Of a stretch of 64,000 nt of DNA, positions 43,243 through 56,034 are shown one piece after another. Below the pieces are notes generated by a model, which saw nothing but the letters and a program-made list of their open reading frames with translations, made no database searches and was not told the DNA's origin. This stretch comes from Pseudovirgaria hyperparasitica (lineage: Eukaryota > Ascomycota > Dothideomycetes > Acrospermales > Acrospermaceae), in the NCBI RefSeq assembly GCF_010093815.1, contig NW_022985556.1:1099183-1163182 (forward strand), given 5' to 3'. Position 1 is the stretch's first letter. Each line of letters starts with the position of its first letter. The position numbers and the translations under genes were made by a program.

Positions 43243-46200
43243 ATGGCTTGGCGCCCAGGTACTTCTCATAGCAGCTTCATGCATTGCACTTCCTCGGGTC
43301 GTTGACATTCTACAGGGAAGACCGCTCCAAGACTTCTCGAAGACCTCCTTACCTACGATCCTCGCAACGAAGCCGTCATCGGACGCAACACCTTGACCGA
43401 TGCCCCGCCAGTCTTTGACCCCGAGAAGAGCAGCTCGCATACGCGGTACAATGGATGCCGTCATGCTTTCATGGAGAAGACGGAGCAGAGCAAGCTTCCA
43501 GATGCAGGTCGTCCTCTAGAGAAGTCGGAGAAGTATAAGATCGCCACATACTGCAACCAGTGCCGTTTTCACTTCGACGTGACGGTGGACTATAGTGGAC
43601 AACTGTACCACGGTTCCCCATGTCCCAATAATGAATTTCCGTTACACCATTTCACACATGTTCCCAGCAAGGAGAATGACAAGGCGGGACCATCTCTTTC
43701 TCCGCAGGACTCCACCTATCACTTCCGATGCACAGCGAAGGATTGTCCCGTGGAAGTGTACGTTCGCTCACGGCCTCCAATGTTCAAGACCTCGTGGGTG
43801 GACCTCCTCACCAATGTCGACGGCCTTCGCGCCCGTCTAGCTGCTGCCAAATCTGTCGACCCTAATAGAGCGCTGGATATAAACCTGGCATTACCATGGG
43901 ACGGTATGCAATACTTGCGAAAATACATCGTTGATTCCTTGTCTCCAGAGGTCAAACACAAGATGATCCCAGCGCGGAACGTAAAGTTTATGGCTGCGTT
44001 TGGGTCTGACTGTGACCACGTGCTATTGGAACTTGGGTTCGTACGGGTGGAAGCAGAGGACAGCAATGAGCTCAAGTGGCGGCTTCCGCAATGCGAAAGC
44101 TCAATTGGCCCATTCCAGGCAGATTCACACCGCTCAAAACTGCTCGATATACTTGCGGAGCTGGATTCACTATTACTCAAGCGTGCAAGCTCGGAGATCA
44201 AGCAGATGAAATTTGCTCCACCAGAGCCTAGGCCATGCTTGAAAGACCTCGAACGAGCACTTGGATGTCTCGACTATCCCAAAGATCCGGCCTCAAGGCA
44301 TATTGCGAACAAAGACATTCCAGAGCACCCGTTCTATGGAAGCTTGGGTGTCTTGAGCGACTTCTCAGATCAGTTGGTGATATTCGCGTACAAAAGGCAA
44401 ATCGAGAGCGATCCTTCAAACACCGCTTACTATTTCGAATGTATTGAGGATCTCGCCAAGGGTAGGAATAGCGAAACGCTTGCGACCGAAGTGCAAATAT
44501 TAGCCTCTCAAGGTCAGGTCAATCGTAAACAGGTCCGTCAGGCATACAAGTACTTCAATATCGATCCGGACATGTCACAAACATCCGACACTTTTATCAT
44601 CAACCAGTACAGAGCTCGACTTGCAGACGTGTCGAGCAATCAAGAGCGAGACATGAGGGAGATGCTCCGCATCTTGGGTAGCGCTCGACAAAGCAACGAG
44701 ATATTACACGAGGCGTCGAACTCGCTGGAGACGTATGCACAAGCTTTGAGCTGGCTAGATGTTCAAGACAACATAGCCGACGAGTTCATCGTCACCATGG
44801 CTACCATCAAATTAGAAGATTCTGGGTCACAAGAGAACGCGCGCAAGGCCGTGCGAATAATCGCAGAACACCGCAACAGCGACGCGCTGAGGATCTGGCT
44901 GGAGACAGGTCAACTGGGTCACACGGAGATGGATCTTGCGGAAGCATATCGCATTCTTGATATATCGGATCGGACACAAGAGATTGATCAGGGCAGTCTC
45001 TCGGTGCTCTTCGAAGTGCGAATGACCGACTCATCACACCCGCCAGCAAAGTTGCAAGAGGCGTATGCACTGATTAGCAAAAGCAAATTCGGGATGAACG
45101 AAGAAACAAGTCAGCATCCTCCGGGGAATTGGCCCGTCGGGTTTCAGAACATTGGAAATACCTGCTACTTGAACAGTCTCCTCCAATACTTCTTCACGAT
45201 CCGGCCTTTGAGAGAGCTTGTCTTGAATTTTGACAAGTATAAGCTCGAGCTCACTGCTGAAAATATCACCAAGAAGCGCGTAGGCGGGCGTGAGGTTTCA
45301 GTCGTCGAGCTCGAGAAGGCTCAAGAGTGTAGGTAGACGGTGCTTGGCATATCGCAAACCGTTGCTAATCCGGGCTACAGTCGTTCAGGAATTGAAGAAA
45401 CTGTTCACAGGCATGATCACCTCCACGGAGTCGAGTGTGCGTCCCGAGGTACGACTTGCTTGTCTTGCACTACTATCCACGGGAGACGAAGCTTTGCAAC
45501 GTAGACATTCCATCAACAATCGAGGTGCAGGCCTGGGTGAGACAAATGGAACACCATTCATTGGACCCATGCCCATGCCGACGACCAATGGTGCCTCTTC
45601 ACCTCCCCAGACGGAGACGGGAGATAATAAAAGTGACAGCACACTAGTCGGAGACGGTTCAACCCCAGCATCTAGTACCGAGGAGACTGATGACGCCTTG
45701 AAAGCCAAAGACATTCAATCGACCGATTTAGATGCCGGAGTTACTGAAATGGATGTATCTGACGCTGATAAACCTGTGACCAACGGGGCCATGCCCGCTG
45801 AACCGAATCGTCCTCCTCCCGTTCCTCCAAGGCCAAAGGCAGCAGATACTGCGAGCACTAATGTACCGGCTGATGTAGAGTGGGCTGCCAGACAACAGGA
45901 TGTGGCTGAAGTGATGAACAAAGTTCTGTTCCAGCTTCAGTGCGCCATCAGGCCGGAGGTTATGTCTGACGGTCAAGTGAGTGACCTCACAAGGCGGTAT
46001 GTAGGCGAATGTAATGCTTGAGATGTTATACTGATGAGAGCAGGCTCTTCTTTGGGGAAACCACGACAACGCGCACACGCAACAACAAGATTGAGCGTAA
46101 AAAGGAGACGTGGGACACGCTGTTTGTTAATGTCAATGAAGGACCTCGCGATATCTACAAGGCGTTGGACGAAGAGTTCGATAAGGGAGATATTGAGGAG

Positions 46201-47076
46201 ATTAAGCAGGATGCTGACCATGGTATATTGTCAAAATATGAGAACATTAGCGTTCTGCCACCCGTGGTGCAAGTCAACGTCAAACGTGTCAACTACGACA
46301 CGAAGAAGCGCGAAACTTTCAAGAGCCACAACCATCTCCACCTTGAGGATACACTGTTCTTGGATCGCTATCTCGAGCAAACAGCGTCAGTATCAGCCGA
46401 GGAGCTTTACAGTCGTAGAGTGAAGAGTTGGGAGTGGAAGAAGCGGCTAAGAGTGCTGCAGAGCAGACTGCAGGAGCTGAAGGGCGATGCAGACTCTGGT
46501 GAACTTGCGGATACGATCGAGGTAACGGCGGAGTATTTATCCGGGCAAGAAGAGGAAGATGAAGAGGAGAGCTCGCAAATGGCAGTGGACGGCGAGAGTG
46601 AACGCGCCAAGCTTGTAGCGGCGCTACGAAAGCGGGCGACTGAGCTAAGACATGAGCGGGATGCTATTGGGGATGAGATAGTGGAGTTGCAGGACAAGAT
46701 CGAGGGGCTGTTCTCAGACCTTCAGGACCATCCTTATAAACTGCATGCAATCTTTATGCATCGGGGCTCGGCGGGCGGGGGCCACTACTGGGTCTACATC
46801 CGGGACTTCCAAAACAACATGTGGCGCAAGTACAACGACACCAAGGTCGACGAAGTGACGAACCTACAGGAGATATTCGGCGAAGACAAGACGAAGCCGC
46901 CGGCGACGTCTACGGGCGTGGTATATGTGCAAGAGGGGTTGAGCGGGAAGCTGACGGAGGCAGTGTGTCGACAGATGGCCGGGGAGCAGGAAGACGTGGA
47001 GATGGTGGATGTGATTGCGGGCGCAGGTGCAGATACGGATGCCGATGCGGAGGTGATTGAAGGCGTGGAGCCATGA
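43243..47076 (+). CDS. UBP2: ubiquitin-specific protease Ubp2
   Basis: Cysteine deubiquitinase. Yeast Ubp2 trims Lys63-linked chains and opposes the Rsp5 ligase. Exons are 43243-43258, 43316-45328, 45381-45996 and 46044-47076 (introns 57, 52 and 47 nt), giving 1225 aa. The first exon codes for only MAWRP plus one base and is needed to supply a start; it rebuilds PGKTAPRLLEDLLTYDPR, the usual Ubp2 N-terminus. Residues 40-600 form the long Ubp2 N-terminal region with Cys pairs (YCNQCRFHFD, FRCTAKDCPVEV). The catalytic Cys622 is in NIGNTCYLNSLLQYF. The His box is GGGHYWVYIRD with His1129. A Pro/Ser/Thr-rich insert (about 690-860) and a charged coiled coil (about 1000-1100) interrupt the catalytic domain. 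The third junction was fixed by frame at TRR-LFFGE. Confidence 0.9.
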
Positions 47077-48733
47077 TAGTCGAGGTTCTCGGCATTACAT
47101 ACATCATATATACACTTGGAAGACTTTATGCATAGCGCTGGGCAGTGTTGGTTGGGCATTAGCGAAGAGATGGGCTTTGTAGGGTTGTTGGGCGATTGAG
47201 ATGTGGTGGTTAGTGTAGTAGTTAGTATAGAGATACCCCAAGGGCAGGCATGAAGAAGATGACTATCAATGTTGTAAAAAATATCGACTTTGCCTCGACT
47301 AAATGCTGTAGTGAAGAGTTGTTGTATACATACGTTCCGAGCTATAGACTCTTTGAGCCTAGACCCGCACTCAAATGCGCTAAGCTTCTTCGAGTCCACC
47401 TATGGCTTTGGTACCAGCTAGTCCCAATTAGGATTAGAGCAGCACGAGCCAGCTACTGTATTTAGTCTTAGTCTGGCTAGATAATTAGTCGGCAATACCT
47501 CGGTACGAGATCAGAATGTCCTCCATCCATCGAGTCGGCCGAGCTGTCTCTCTCTCCCTAATATCTATCTTCTGATTATCACACAGATAGGTGTGCAGAC
47601 ATGTGCAATAGATGTGGCAAGTGCGCAGGCAGATATGTATATATATAGATATATATATATTTACATGAGAAGAGATGTAAGATTCACATCTTGGGTGTGC
47701 GTGTATTTCAAGCACGGCGGTGGCGGCGTTGTGGCCCTTGGGAATGGGGCTTGGACGAGATATGGGCGGGCGAATGGGCGAGTGGGCGAGTGGGCGAGTA
47801 CTACCAGTACCACCCTCCTCCTAGGCAGCCAGTAGTAATCTTGATTGGCCAGACAAACGCCAGTCAGTCAGTCAGCTAGCTAGTCAGCCAGCTATATAGT
47901 TGAGTTTTGCAAACGACAGGTGTTCTTCCGCCTTGGCGAGATGGCTATACTGCTGTTGATCAGTGGTTGTAGGTAGGTATGTGTGTATAATTACAGTATG
48001 TGCTATAATGTACAAGAAAGAGCGCAACCTGGCTACAAGCGACCCGCTGTGTTGAATATCATGGGAAGGGGAAGGGGAAGGGGGGCGCGGTGTAATCTCC
48101 GCGTTAGGCGATATATGTAAGGGGTTAAGGTAGACAGTGACCATTAGGTGTATTCTCCGAGAGAGAGAGAGAGAGAGAGATTGGAATTTGGAAAAGACGA
48201 CGATGTTTGGTGTTGTACCCTTGGTAGGGCTGAATTAAAATTTTCTGATTGGACGTGTTGATGTACAGATAGAAGGTCACTGCGTGGGGATGGGATCTAG
48301 GCCATGTAATTATGCCATGTAACTGTATGGGATGTCGCTTATCGTGCGTGTCGGTCGTGTGTACAGTATTACTAGGTGTTTGGTGTAATTATTATAAGAC
48401 GACTAATTAGTTTGTCGAAGAGAATGCTTCAACTCGTCTGCTGCAGCGGCCGCTAGAACAGTTGAAGAAGCTGATCCGAGGCCTGGACGTTCTGCCGACA
48501 TGCATTTGTCCCATAATAACAGTTCCACAAATCCTCCCACTGATCCATATCTCGTCCAGTAATCTATTTGACGTTTTTAGTCCAAAAGTCCAGAACTCCA
48601 TACGCGCGTGACGGGCGTCAGCCATTCTCTACTTCTTAAGACTCTTCCTCTCTTGCGCGCCCTCTCTCTCTCTCTCGTTCCATGCCGTCGCCACTGTCCT
48701 CTCTTCGTCCCGTCTCTTCGTTGCGCCCTCGCC
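47077..48733. other. intergenic: UBP2 3' end and permease promoter
   Basis: 1.66 kb without a supported gene. It contains a GGGCGAGT tandem repeat at about 47765-47798, CAGT/GCTA tetranucleotide runs at 47860-47893, (GA)11 at 48159-48180 and a TGATTGG (CCAAT) box near 48245. Confidence 0.55.
48159..48180 (+). repeat. (GA)11 dinucleotide microsatellite
   Basis: About eleven uninterrupted GA units upstream of the permease gene. Confidence 0.9.
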
Positions 48734-50816
48734 ATGGCTTCTAACCTCGCTCACGACCAGCACAGTGCCGTCTTCGACGACAAGGCCTACCGCAGACCCT
48801 CCAAGCAGCCAAGCATAGCGAACCGCGACCATGTCGACTCCGACGTCAACTCGGCCGACGACGTGCTCGAGGCCATGGGCTATACCTCTGAGCTGAAGCG
48901 CACGCGCTCGACCTTTCACGTCATCTTCATGTCCTTCGTGCTCGCCTCCATCCCATACGGTCTGGCAACGACCTTCTTCTACCCGTTGATCGCCGGCGGT
49001 CCCGCCAACATCATCTGGGGCTGGGTCACGGTATCGTGCATCATCCTCTGCGTGGCCGCGTCGCTGGGCGAGATTACGTCCGTGTATCCTTGCGCCGGCG
49101 GGGTCTACTACCAGACCTTCATGATCGCCCCGCCGAGCATGAAGAGGATTGCGTCGTGGATCTGCGGCTGGGCCTTTGTCGTGGGAAACATTACCATTAC
49201 GCTTGCTGTCAACTTTGGAACCTCGCTCTTCCTGATTGCCTGCATCAACGTGTTTGAGAGTGAGCCCGGCGTGGGCATCCTTGCCGGTGAGCCCTATCAG
49301 GTCTATCTCATCTTCCTGGGCATCACCCTGCTGTGCAATGCCGTGTCCGCGCTGGGAAACCGGTATCTGCACTGGCTTGATGTACGTCCCTCCTCCTCCC
49401 CCGTCCCTCTAACCCTTTTTTTTTCCGTAGCTCCTCTTATTAAAACTTTGAAATTATTTCAGACTTTTGCCATCTTTTGGACACTCGCTGGGTTGATCGC
49501 CATTGTTGTGACCGTGCTCGCCATCGCCAAGAACGGTAGACATTCCGCCAGTTATGTGTTTGGGGAGTTTGACCCGTCCAATTCTGGATGGGGCAGTGCT
49601 GGTTGGTCGTTCTGTGTGGGCCTCTTGCAGGCTGCGTATGCGACTTCGTCGACTGGAATGATTGTCTCGTGAGCCTCTCTCTCCCTACGCGCCTTTTGCC
49701 AGACGCAGCCTTTTTTTTCCTCCTGATGCACCGTCAACACCACTCCGACTACGAGTCCAGAAAGCAACTGGGGGGTTTTTATTTTCCCAATGCGCCGAAT
49801 CCGATTGCGACCACCCCCTTTTCTTTCTGTCCCAACGCGCCACTGCTTGTCGCTTGTTGTCCATATGCGCCATTTTTCTGCTTTCTCAAGCTCTGGTCTT
49901 ACAATAGACGGCTTGGCCCCTTACTTTGATAAACGGTGGCTGACATCTGTCTTAGTATGTGCGAAGAAGTCAAGTACCCAGCAACCCAAGTCCCGAAAGC
50001 CATGGTCGCCACCATCGTCATCAACACCTTTGCCGGTCTCCTCTTCCTCATCCCGCTCACCTTTGTCCTTCCTGACATCCCTGAGCTGGTTGCCCTCCAA
50101 TCCGGCCAGCCCGTGCCATCCATCATCAAGTCCGCAATCGGCTCTTCTGGCGGCGCCATCGGTGTACTCACACCACTCCTCGTTCTCGGTCTGTTCTGTG
50201 GTGTCGGATGCACGACCGCCGCATCACGCTCAGTCTGGGGCTTCAGCCGTGACGGTGCCATCCCCGGCTCGAGGCTGTGGCGCTCTGTAAACCACAAGCT
50301 CGACGTCCCGCTCAACGCCATGATGCTCAGCATGGCAGTGCAGTTGATCCTGGGCCTGATCTACTTTGGCTCTGCGGCCGCATACAATGCCTTCTCGGGC
50401 GTTGGTGTCATTTGCTTGACGACCTCGTACATGGTGCCCATTGCCGTCAGCTTGCTCGGCAGGCGTGCGCACCTCAAGGATGCAAAGTTCAAGCTTGGCC
50501 CCCTGGGCATTTTCTGCAATATCGTTGCCATCGGTATGTACTCTGCACTTGCACGAGACTGTGAATGAATCGACTGACACCTGGAACAGCCTGGTCCCTT
50601 CTTGCCATCCCCCTCTTCTGCATGCCTTCGTACCTGCCCGTCTCCGCACAAACCATGAACTACGCCTCCGTCGTCTTTGTCGCTTTCCTCCTCATCTCCG
50701 CGCTGTGGTATGTCGTCTGGGGCAAGCGGAACTACCAGGGCCCACCGATCCAGGATGAAGACCAAGTCACGCAGAGGAAGGCAAGCATCAGCGCCGGCGG
50801 TCCGGTCGAACTATAG
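48734..50816 (+). CDS. APC-superfamily permease, GABA/choline transporter type
   Basis: Plasma-membrane proton-coupled uptake carrier of the amino acid-polyamine-organocation superfamily, nearest to fungal GABA permeases (Uga4) and choline transporters (Hnm1); the substrate is not certain. Exons are 48734-49381, 49463-49668, 49956-50533 and 50590-50816 (introns 81, 287 and 56 nt), giving 552 aa. About 12 membrane helices. SLGEITSVYPCAGGVYYQTF is the conserved helix-3 signature, followed by WICGWAFVVGNITITLAVNF. MCEEVKYPATQVPKAMVATI is the typical helix-6 exit loop, and RSVWGFSRDGAIPGSRLW is the helix-8 region. The N-terminus (about 60 aa) is cytosolic and polar. Intron 2 is unusually long and pyrimidine-rich. 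No metabolic partner gene lies beside it. Confidence 0.88.
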
Positions 50817-51228
50817 AGACACAGCTCCGTCATACCGTTGACCTGCCCGTCCGTGTACATGTACATATATATAGTGGTGGATTAATCGGGATAAGTAGCT
50901 TTGTGCAATGAGATACCCCAGTCGTCAGTCTATGTTGGAGCATGTCGCGCGTGTGTGTGTGACTGCGTGTGGAATGAGTTGTGAATAGTGCTACTGTGCC
51001 GCAACTCGCAGACACCACACACAGTGTAGTGAATGAATCAAGCTGTGATGGCAAGTTTGTGGGCGGTATCAGATATACGTGACTGGGGACGTGCTGGCGG
51101 ATCTGACATCGCATGTGTGCAGACGGGCCGACCCATCTCCAACTTAATTACTCGGATCGTCATCTCGATCGTGATCTCACTTCAGCTAGCATCCACTTCC
51201 TCAGATCTGGAAAATAGAGTAGCTTGTC
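50817..51228. other. intergenic: permease 3' end and prenylcysteine oxidase promoter
   Basis: 412 bp; nothing recognised beyond a short (GT)n run near 50950. Confidence 0.5.
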
Positions 51229-52965
51229 ATGCTGTTATATCCATGGTCTTGTGCGGTCCTTGCACTGCTCCTCGCAGACAATGTCTCGTCCGAGAACGCT
51301 CACGCCAAGCTCCACCAACATGCTCAGCAGCCCATGATAAAGTCGACTCCGAAGAGGGTGGCCATCATAGGTATCTAATCCCCAGAGCCTGTCATCTACC
51401 GAGCTTCTGCACAGACTAACAGATACCAGGTGCGGGCGCAGGAGGCTCGTCGACTGCATATCACCTCCACCAATTCGCCGCCGCAGCAGGGATCCCCATC
51501 GACATCACCATCTTCGAGAAGAATCCCTACATAGGCGGCCGCACCACCACCGTCAACGCATGGGACACGCCCGGCGAGCCCATCGAGCTCGGCGGCGCCA
51601 TCTTCGTCAAAGCAAACAAGATCATGGTCGAAGCTGCCCAGGCCTTCAACCTCACCGCCACCAAGCTGTCGTCCGTCAAGCCCCCGTCCGGCACCTCGAA
51701 CGCCCCGGAACTCGGCGTCTGGAACGGAGAGGAGTTTGTCTTTGAGCAGACCGGGAGCTGGTGGGATGTGCCCAAACTGCTGTGGCGGTACGGGTACGCG
51801 CCCGTTCGCACGAACAACCTGGTCAAGGACGTCATGGCCAGGTTCTTGAGGATGTACGAGGCGCCCGTGTTTCCGTGGACGAGTCTGTCGGATGTGGCGT
51901 ATGAGCTCGGACTTACGGAGGCCACGGCCGTGACTGGGGAGCAGTATCTGCAGGCGAATGGCGTGGGGAAGTTGTTTGCAGATGAGATCGTGCAGGCGAG
52001 GTAAGATGTCGATACAGTTGAATGTCCTAGCAGAGCTGACGACGATGAGCAGCACGCGCGTGAATTACGCCCAGAACCTGCCTGTCATTCACGGTCTCGA
52101 CACCATGGTCAGCATGGCAGCTCAGGGCGCCATGTCCATCGACGGCGGCAACTGGCAGATCTTCGCGAACATGGTCCAGACAGCCGCCGCACACATCCAT
52201 CTCAACACCACCGTCTCCGCCGTCCATCGCGCTGCAAACGGCTCCTTTTCCCTCACCACCACCACCACCTCCTCCTCCACCTCCCTCACCACTCCCCCCT
52301 TCGACACCATCGTCCTCGCCGCCCCCTTCCACTCCTCCTCCATCACATTCTCCCCCAGACTCACACGTCCCCCCGACGCAGTCCCTTACGTCCACCTCCA
52401 CGTCACCCTCTTCGCCTCTCCGCACTCCCTCTCCCCATCCGCATTCAACCTCCCCGCAAACACACCCGTCCCCAAAACCATCCTCACCACCCTCCGCCAC
52501 ACGGCCGACACCAACTCCACCACCACACCCCCCTTCTACAGCATAAGCACCCTCCGCCACGCCCCAAACCCCCAATCCCACACCCGCGAAGCCCTCTACA
52601 AAATCTTCTCCCCTGCCCCCATCTCAGACGCTTACATTGCACACCTCCTCGGTCTCGGCCCATCTCCTCCGTCCTCATCGCCACAGTCCCAATCAGACTA
52701 CAACCTCGCACCCCGGGACGTATCCTGGCTGAAGCGGCACGAATGGGACAGCTACCCGATCGCGTTTCCGCGCGTGTCGTTTGAGGAGTTGTGGTTGGGT
52801 ATGGATGTGGATGTGGATGTGGATGTGGATGTGGATGGGCATGCGGGCGGGGTGTGGTATACGAGTGGGATGGAGGGGTTTATTTCGACGATGGAGACGA
52901 GTGCGTTGGTGGGGATGGATGTGGCGAGGTTGGTTGTTGATGGGTGGGGGGGTGAGAGGGGGTGA
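51229..52965 (+). CDS. prenylcysteine oxidase/lyase (PCYOX-like flavoprotein)
   Basis: FAD-dependent thioether oxidase that splits farnesyl- or geranylgeranyl-cysteine left after breakdown of prenylated proteins; animal forms are lysosomal or secreted. Exons are 51229-51370, 51430-52000 and 52053-52965 (introns 59 and 52 nt), giving 541 aa. The N-terminus (MLLYPWSCAVLALLLADN) is a probable signal peptide. The FAD-binding GAGAGG is at 48-53 and is split by intron 1 (VAIIG joined to AGAGGSSTAYHL); FEKNPYIGGRTTT follows. The prenylcysteine-lyase domain includes ELGGAIFVKANKIM and the VHGLD-type loop VIHGLDTMVSMAAQ. Near the C-terminus an in-frame GGATGT repeat encodes five Asp-Val pairs (about 486-497). 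The end, VWYTSGMEGFISTMETSALV, is typical of flavin amine-oxidase-like folds. Confidence 0.88.
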
Positions 52966-53421
52966 GGGGTGAGGAGTGAGGAGTGAGGATGGGAGGGTTT
53001 GTGAGGTGTGGTGGTTGGGTTGAGTGGGGCTGTGTATGTGTGTGTATGTGTGTATGTATGGATGGATCGCGATGGATGTTCGTTGTAGCAGGTCAATCGC
53101 ATAATATTTTACATATCGTCTGCTCGCTACTCAAAACGACGGAAACACGACATCCAAATCCCAAGCCCAAATCCCAAGCCCAAGCCCAAACGTGTAGCAT
53201 CCAAACGTTCACAAACCCACCACACAGTCAAGGCCTTGAGTTCTCTCACTCTCTCTTACTATGAACATGCTGGGCTGGCTGGCTGGCTGGGGAATTAACT
53301 TGGCGGGAGGTGTTTTGATGCGGATATGTAGGTCTGTATATGCGTATAGATATATATATATGCGTATGGGTGTGTAGGTTAGTAAGTAAGATATAGTTAC
53401 TATATAGTATATATAAGAAAT

Positions 53422-53517
<96 letters not shown>

Positions 53518-53534
53518 TACTACTTCTACTACTA
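53422..53534 (+). repeat. (TAC)n trinucleotide microsatellite
   Basis: About 30 perfect TAC units (53422-53511) followed by interrupted TAC/TTC units, then a GAA-rich purine stretch. Confidence 0.95.
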
Positions 53535-53895
53535 GAAGGAAGAAGAAGACGAAGAAGAAGAGAAAGAGGAGGGGAAAGACACTACTACTATAGCTATTAC
53601 AAGATAGAAGATGTAATATTTATCTTTCGTATATACCGTGTCATTAGACGGCACGTGGAGTAGTCCGCTATATATATATATGTGTTTGTTTGTGTGTTCG
53701 AAAATTATGTTAATATTAGGGAAGAGATCGAGGTAATAATATATCAAACTATATTCTCTCTCTCTCCCTTATATATATACTTAATTCTAGTCCAAAGTAC
53801 TATATCTATCGTAAAATCCCGTTACAATAATACGAATACAGCCACGCCAAACGCATCGTTGCAACGAGAATATCATAAGAACGGATTAGCTTTCT

Positions 53896-53985
53896 AGTGA
53901 AACCTCGATTTCGTTATCGAGAATTATATTATCGTACTAAGAATATTACTATAAACGGGTATAGTAAAAACGAGGTTTATATATA
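53896..53985. mobile_element. possible pogo/Tigger-like terminal inverted repeat relic
   Basis: AGTGAAACCTCGATTTCG at 53896 resembles the AGTnAAACCTCGAT start common to pogo-type Tc1/mariner elements. An inverted near-copy, AAAAACGAGGTTTA, is at 53966-53979. The surrounding DNA is AT-rich and has no transposase. Only the terminal motif supports this call. Confidence 0.35.
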
Positions 53986-55975
53986 TGAGAACAACGGTAT
54001 AACGTAAAAATAGAATTTAACTATATGTCTATGTCTAAAGGCTAGACTTTAGATAGCTTACTTACTTACTTAGATATATATAGACTCTATATACTCTTTC
54101 GTATCAATTCTACTAGCTCTTACGAGATGTTAAGATGGACCTATATAAACATCGATGTTAAGATAGATAAGTAGAATATACTTATGCTATTGTTTAAATA
54201 ACTATAGTCATAGAGCGAGAGATTCGAATAGCCGTATTCTTTCTTCTAAGCATTCGTAATAATCCTCGACCGGTATAGAAAGACTTGACGCTTGAGGCAT
54301 GTCTCAACTGCGTCAGTTGGCCTGAAGATTAACGCGATGACTAGTTGTAGTGAGGAGCCGTGCGTCAGTCAACGGTGCCACGGTGGGTGACAGCTCAGCG
54401 ACACAACGGCGCGATCCTTCGAAGCCATTGAGAGCCGAGATACTGCTCCCGTCCTAGCATGCTCCACATTCCTTCGCCGGGCAAGAGCGCTCGGCATTCG
54501 GTACATGCGATATGTATGGCATTGTCGTCGATGGATGAGCGCGTCCAGCTTACATGTATGTATTACGCGCATCCTACAGGTAGCTGCTGGTTATGCCTGC
54601 AAGCCGGATAAACCACACGCTCACTTAGCCAGCGGTTCATTGACCAGACGGAAAGCAATCCTCAATTACTCATCCTAACCTGTTCAGGCTTGGGTGAGAG
54701 ACCTGAACACCCAGCACAGAAATTTGGCTCTCATGATGTAGGTGGACAGGAGTTTTGAAATGTCGGACAAAGCCACCCATGAAACTCGCGCTTCCAAAGG
54801 TTAGATTCCAAAGATTCCAAAGCCAATCTATTTCCCGGGCCACCAGTACCAGTACCAGTGCCAGCATGCTGCGCTACAACTTTGGTCGAGTCGTCCGTGC
54901 TTCATGGATATGGCTGCATGTATTATCGATAAGGAACGATATTATCGAAAGGGGAGCTTGGTGACATGGGGAGATGTGTGGGTCATTATGTCAGACTCTG
55001 TTATATCATATCTGTTGCTGAGGCGGCGGATGGGCCGGAAGATGTGACGACCTGGACTTCAATATTTTCGATGACCAGAAAGAGAACAAGGCCAGGGCAG
55101 GTGTCGATGCGAGGTTGGCTGGGAATGTTAACGCCAAGCGGGAAGAAGCACATCACGATCACGTGCAGAGCCGGTAGCGGACTAGCGTGACGCGTGTCAA
55201 CGATTGTTTTGTGCATGGTAGAATGGCTAAGTGGTAACGTTGTATAGATAACGGGTTATGTCAGGGCTTGGCAAAAGGTCATTCGACGCGTTTTCCACAT
55301 AACAGGCACAGCTGTATGGGGCATCTTTAAGCTGTACGACGATTACGATAGGGTCATAGAGCTTCTAACTAAGCAGAGGGACGAGCCTTGTGTCAATGTC
55401 GATACGTCTTATTATTGACTATAATAAGGACATGCACAGGGTTATCAGCGTCGGCAGAGTGAGACACAAGAACAAGGAAGCGAAAGAGTGCGAGGGGAGG
55501 TCTGTATTCGATACGGTAGTCACTAATATTACGGTAATTTATGCAGGATCCGGGCGGATTCATGTATCGGGCCGTTGCTGGAGCGCAAATCTTCATTTCA
55601 GACTTTTTAACACTGAAAGTGAAACGCCCAAGGCCGGAGTACGACGACAACACGCCCTGTGCTGGGCTGCTGGTGTCGCAAAGAAAGGTCAGGTGCAGCA
55701 ATTTAGTCATGAAAGAACAGCAGCGCTGTCTGCAAACGAACGAACAAAGTGCTCACTCTTAACAATGGCCCCCAAACACAAGACAATGCGAACAGAACAG
55801 AACAGAGAGCGGGATAATTGGTAACAAAGTGGGAGCGGGAGTCTGGAGAGTGAAAAGGCCGCGGCTCTCTTGTTGTGTGTGGATTGTGCAGGCGGACAGA
55901 AGACAGCTGATTGGCTCGATGGCCGGTTCCTGACAAGGGGTTGGCTGCATTCGGTTCCTGACTAGAGCGAAGGCG

Positions 55976-56034
55976 GAGTTGTGCGAGTTGTGCGAATTGT
56001 GCGTGTTATGCGAGTTGTGCGAGTTGTGCGTGCA
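55976..56034 (+). repeat. 9-bp tandem repeat GAGTTGTGC
   Basis: About six and a half imperfect copies with single-base changes (GAATTGTGC, GTGTTATGC). Confidence 0.85.

Noticed and set aside
30666-47076. Functional cluster around Rsp5-type ubiquitination (Bsd2 and Ubp2)
   Set aside because: The two genes are 11 kb apart with unrelated genes between them and in different orientations; likely coincidence.
55210-55290. tRNA-like sequence with a TGGCTAAGTGG A-box
   Set aside because: The A-box matches, but no GGTTCGANTCC B-box, no paired acceptor stem and no proper anticodon stem-loop can be built.
55390-55824. 144-codon plus-strand ORF in the large intergenic region
   Set aside because: No recognisable motif, no splice-supported extension and an overlapping opposite-strand ORF of similar length; probably chance.
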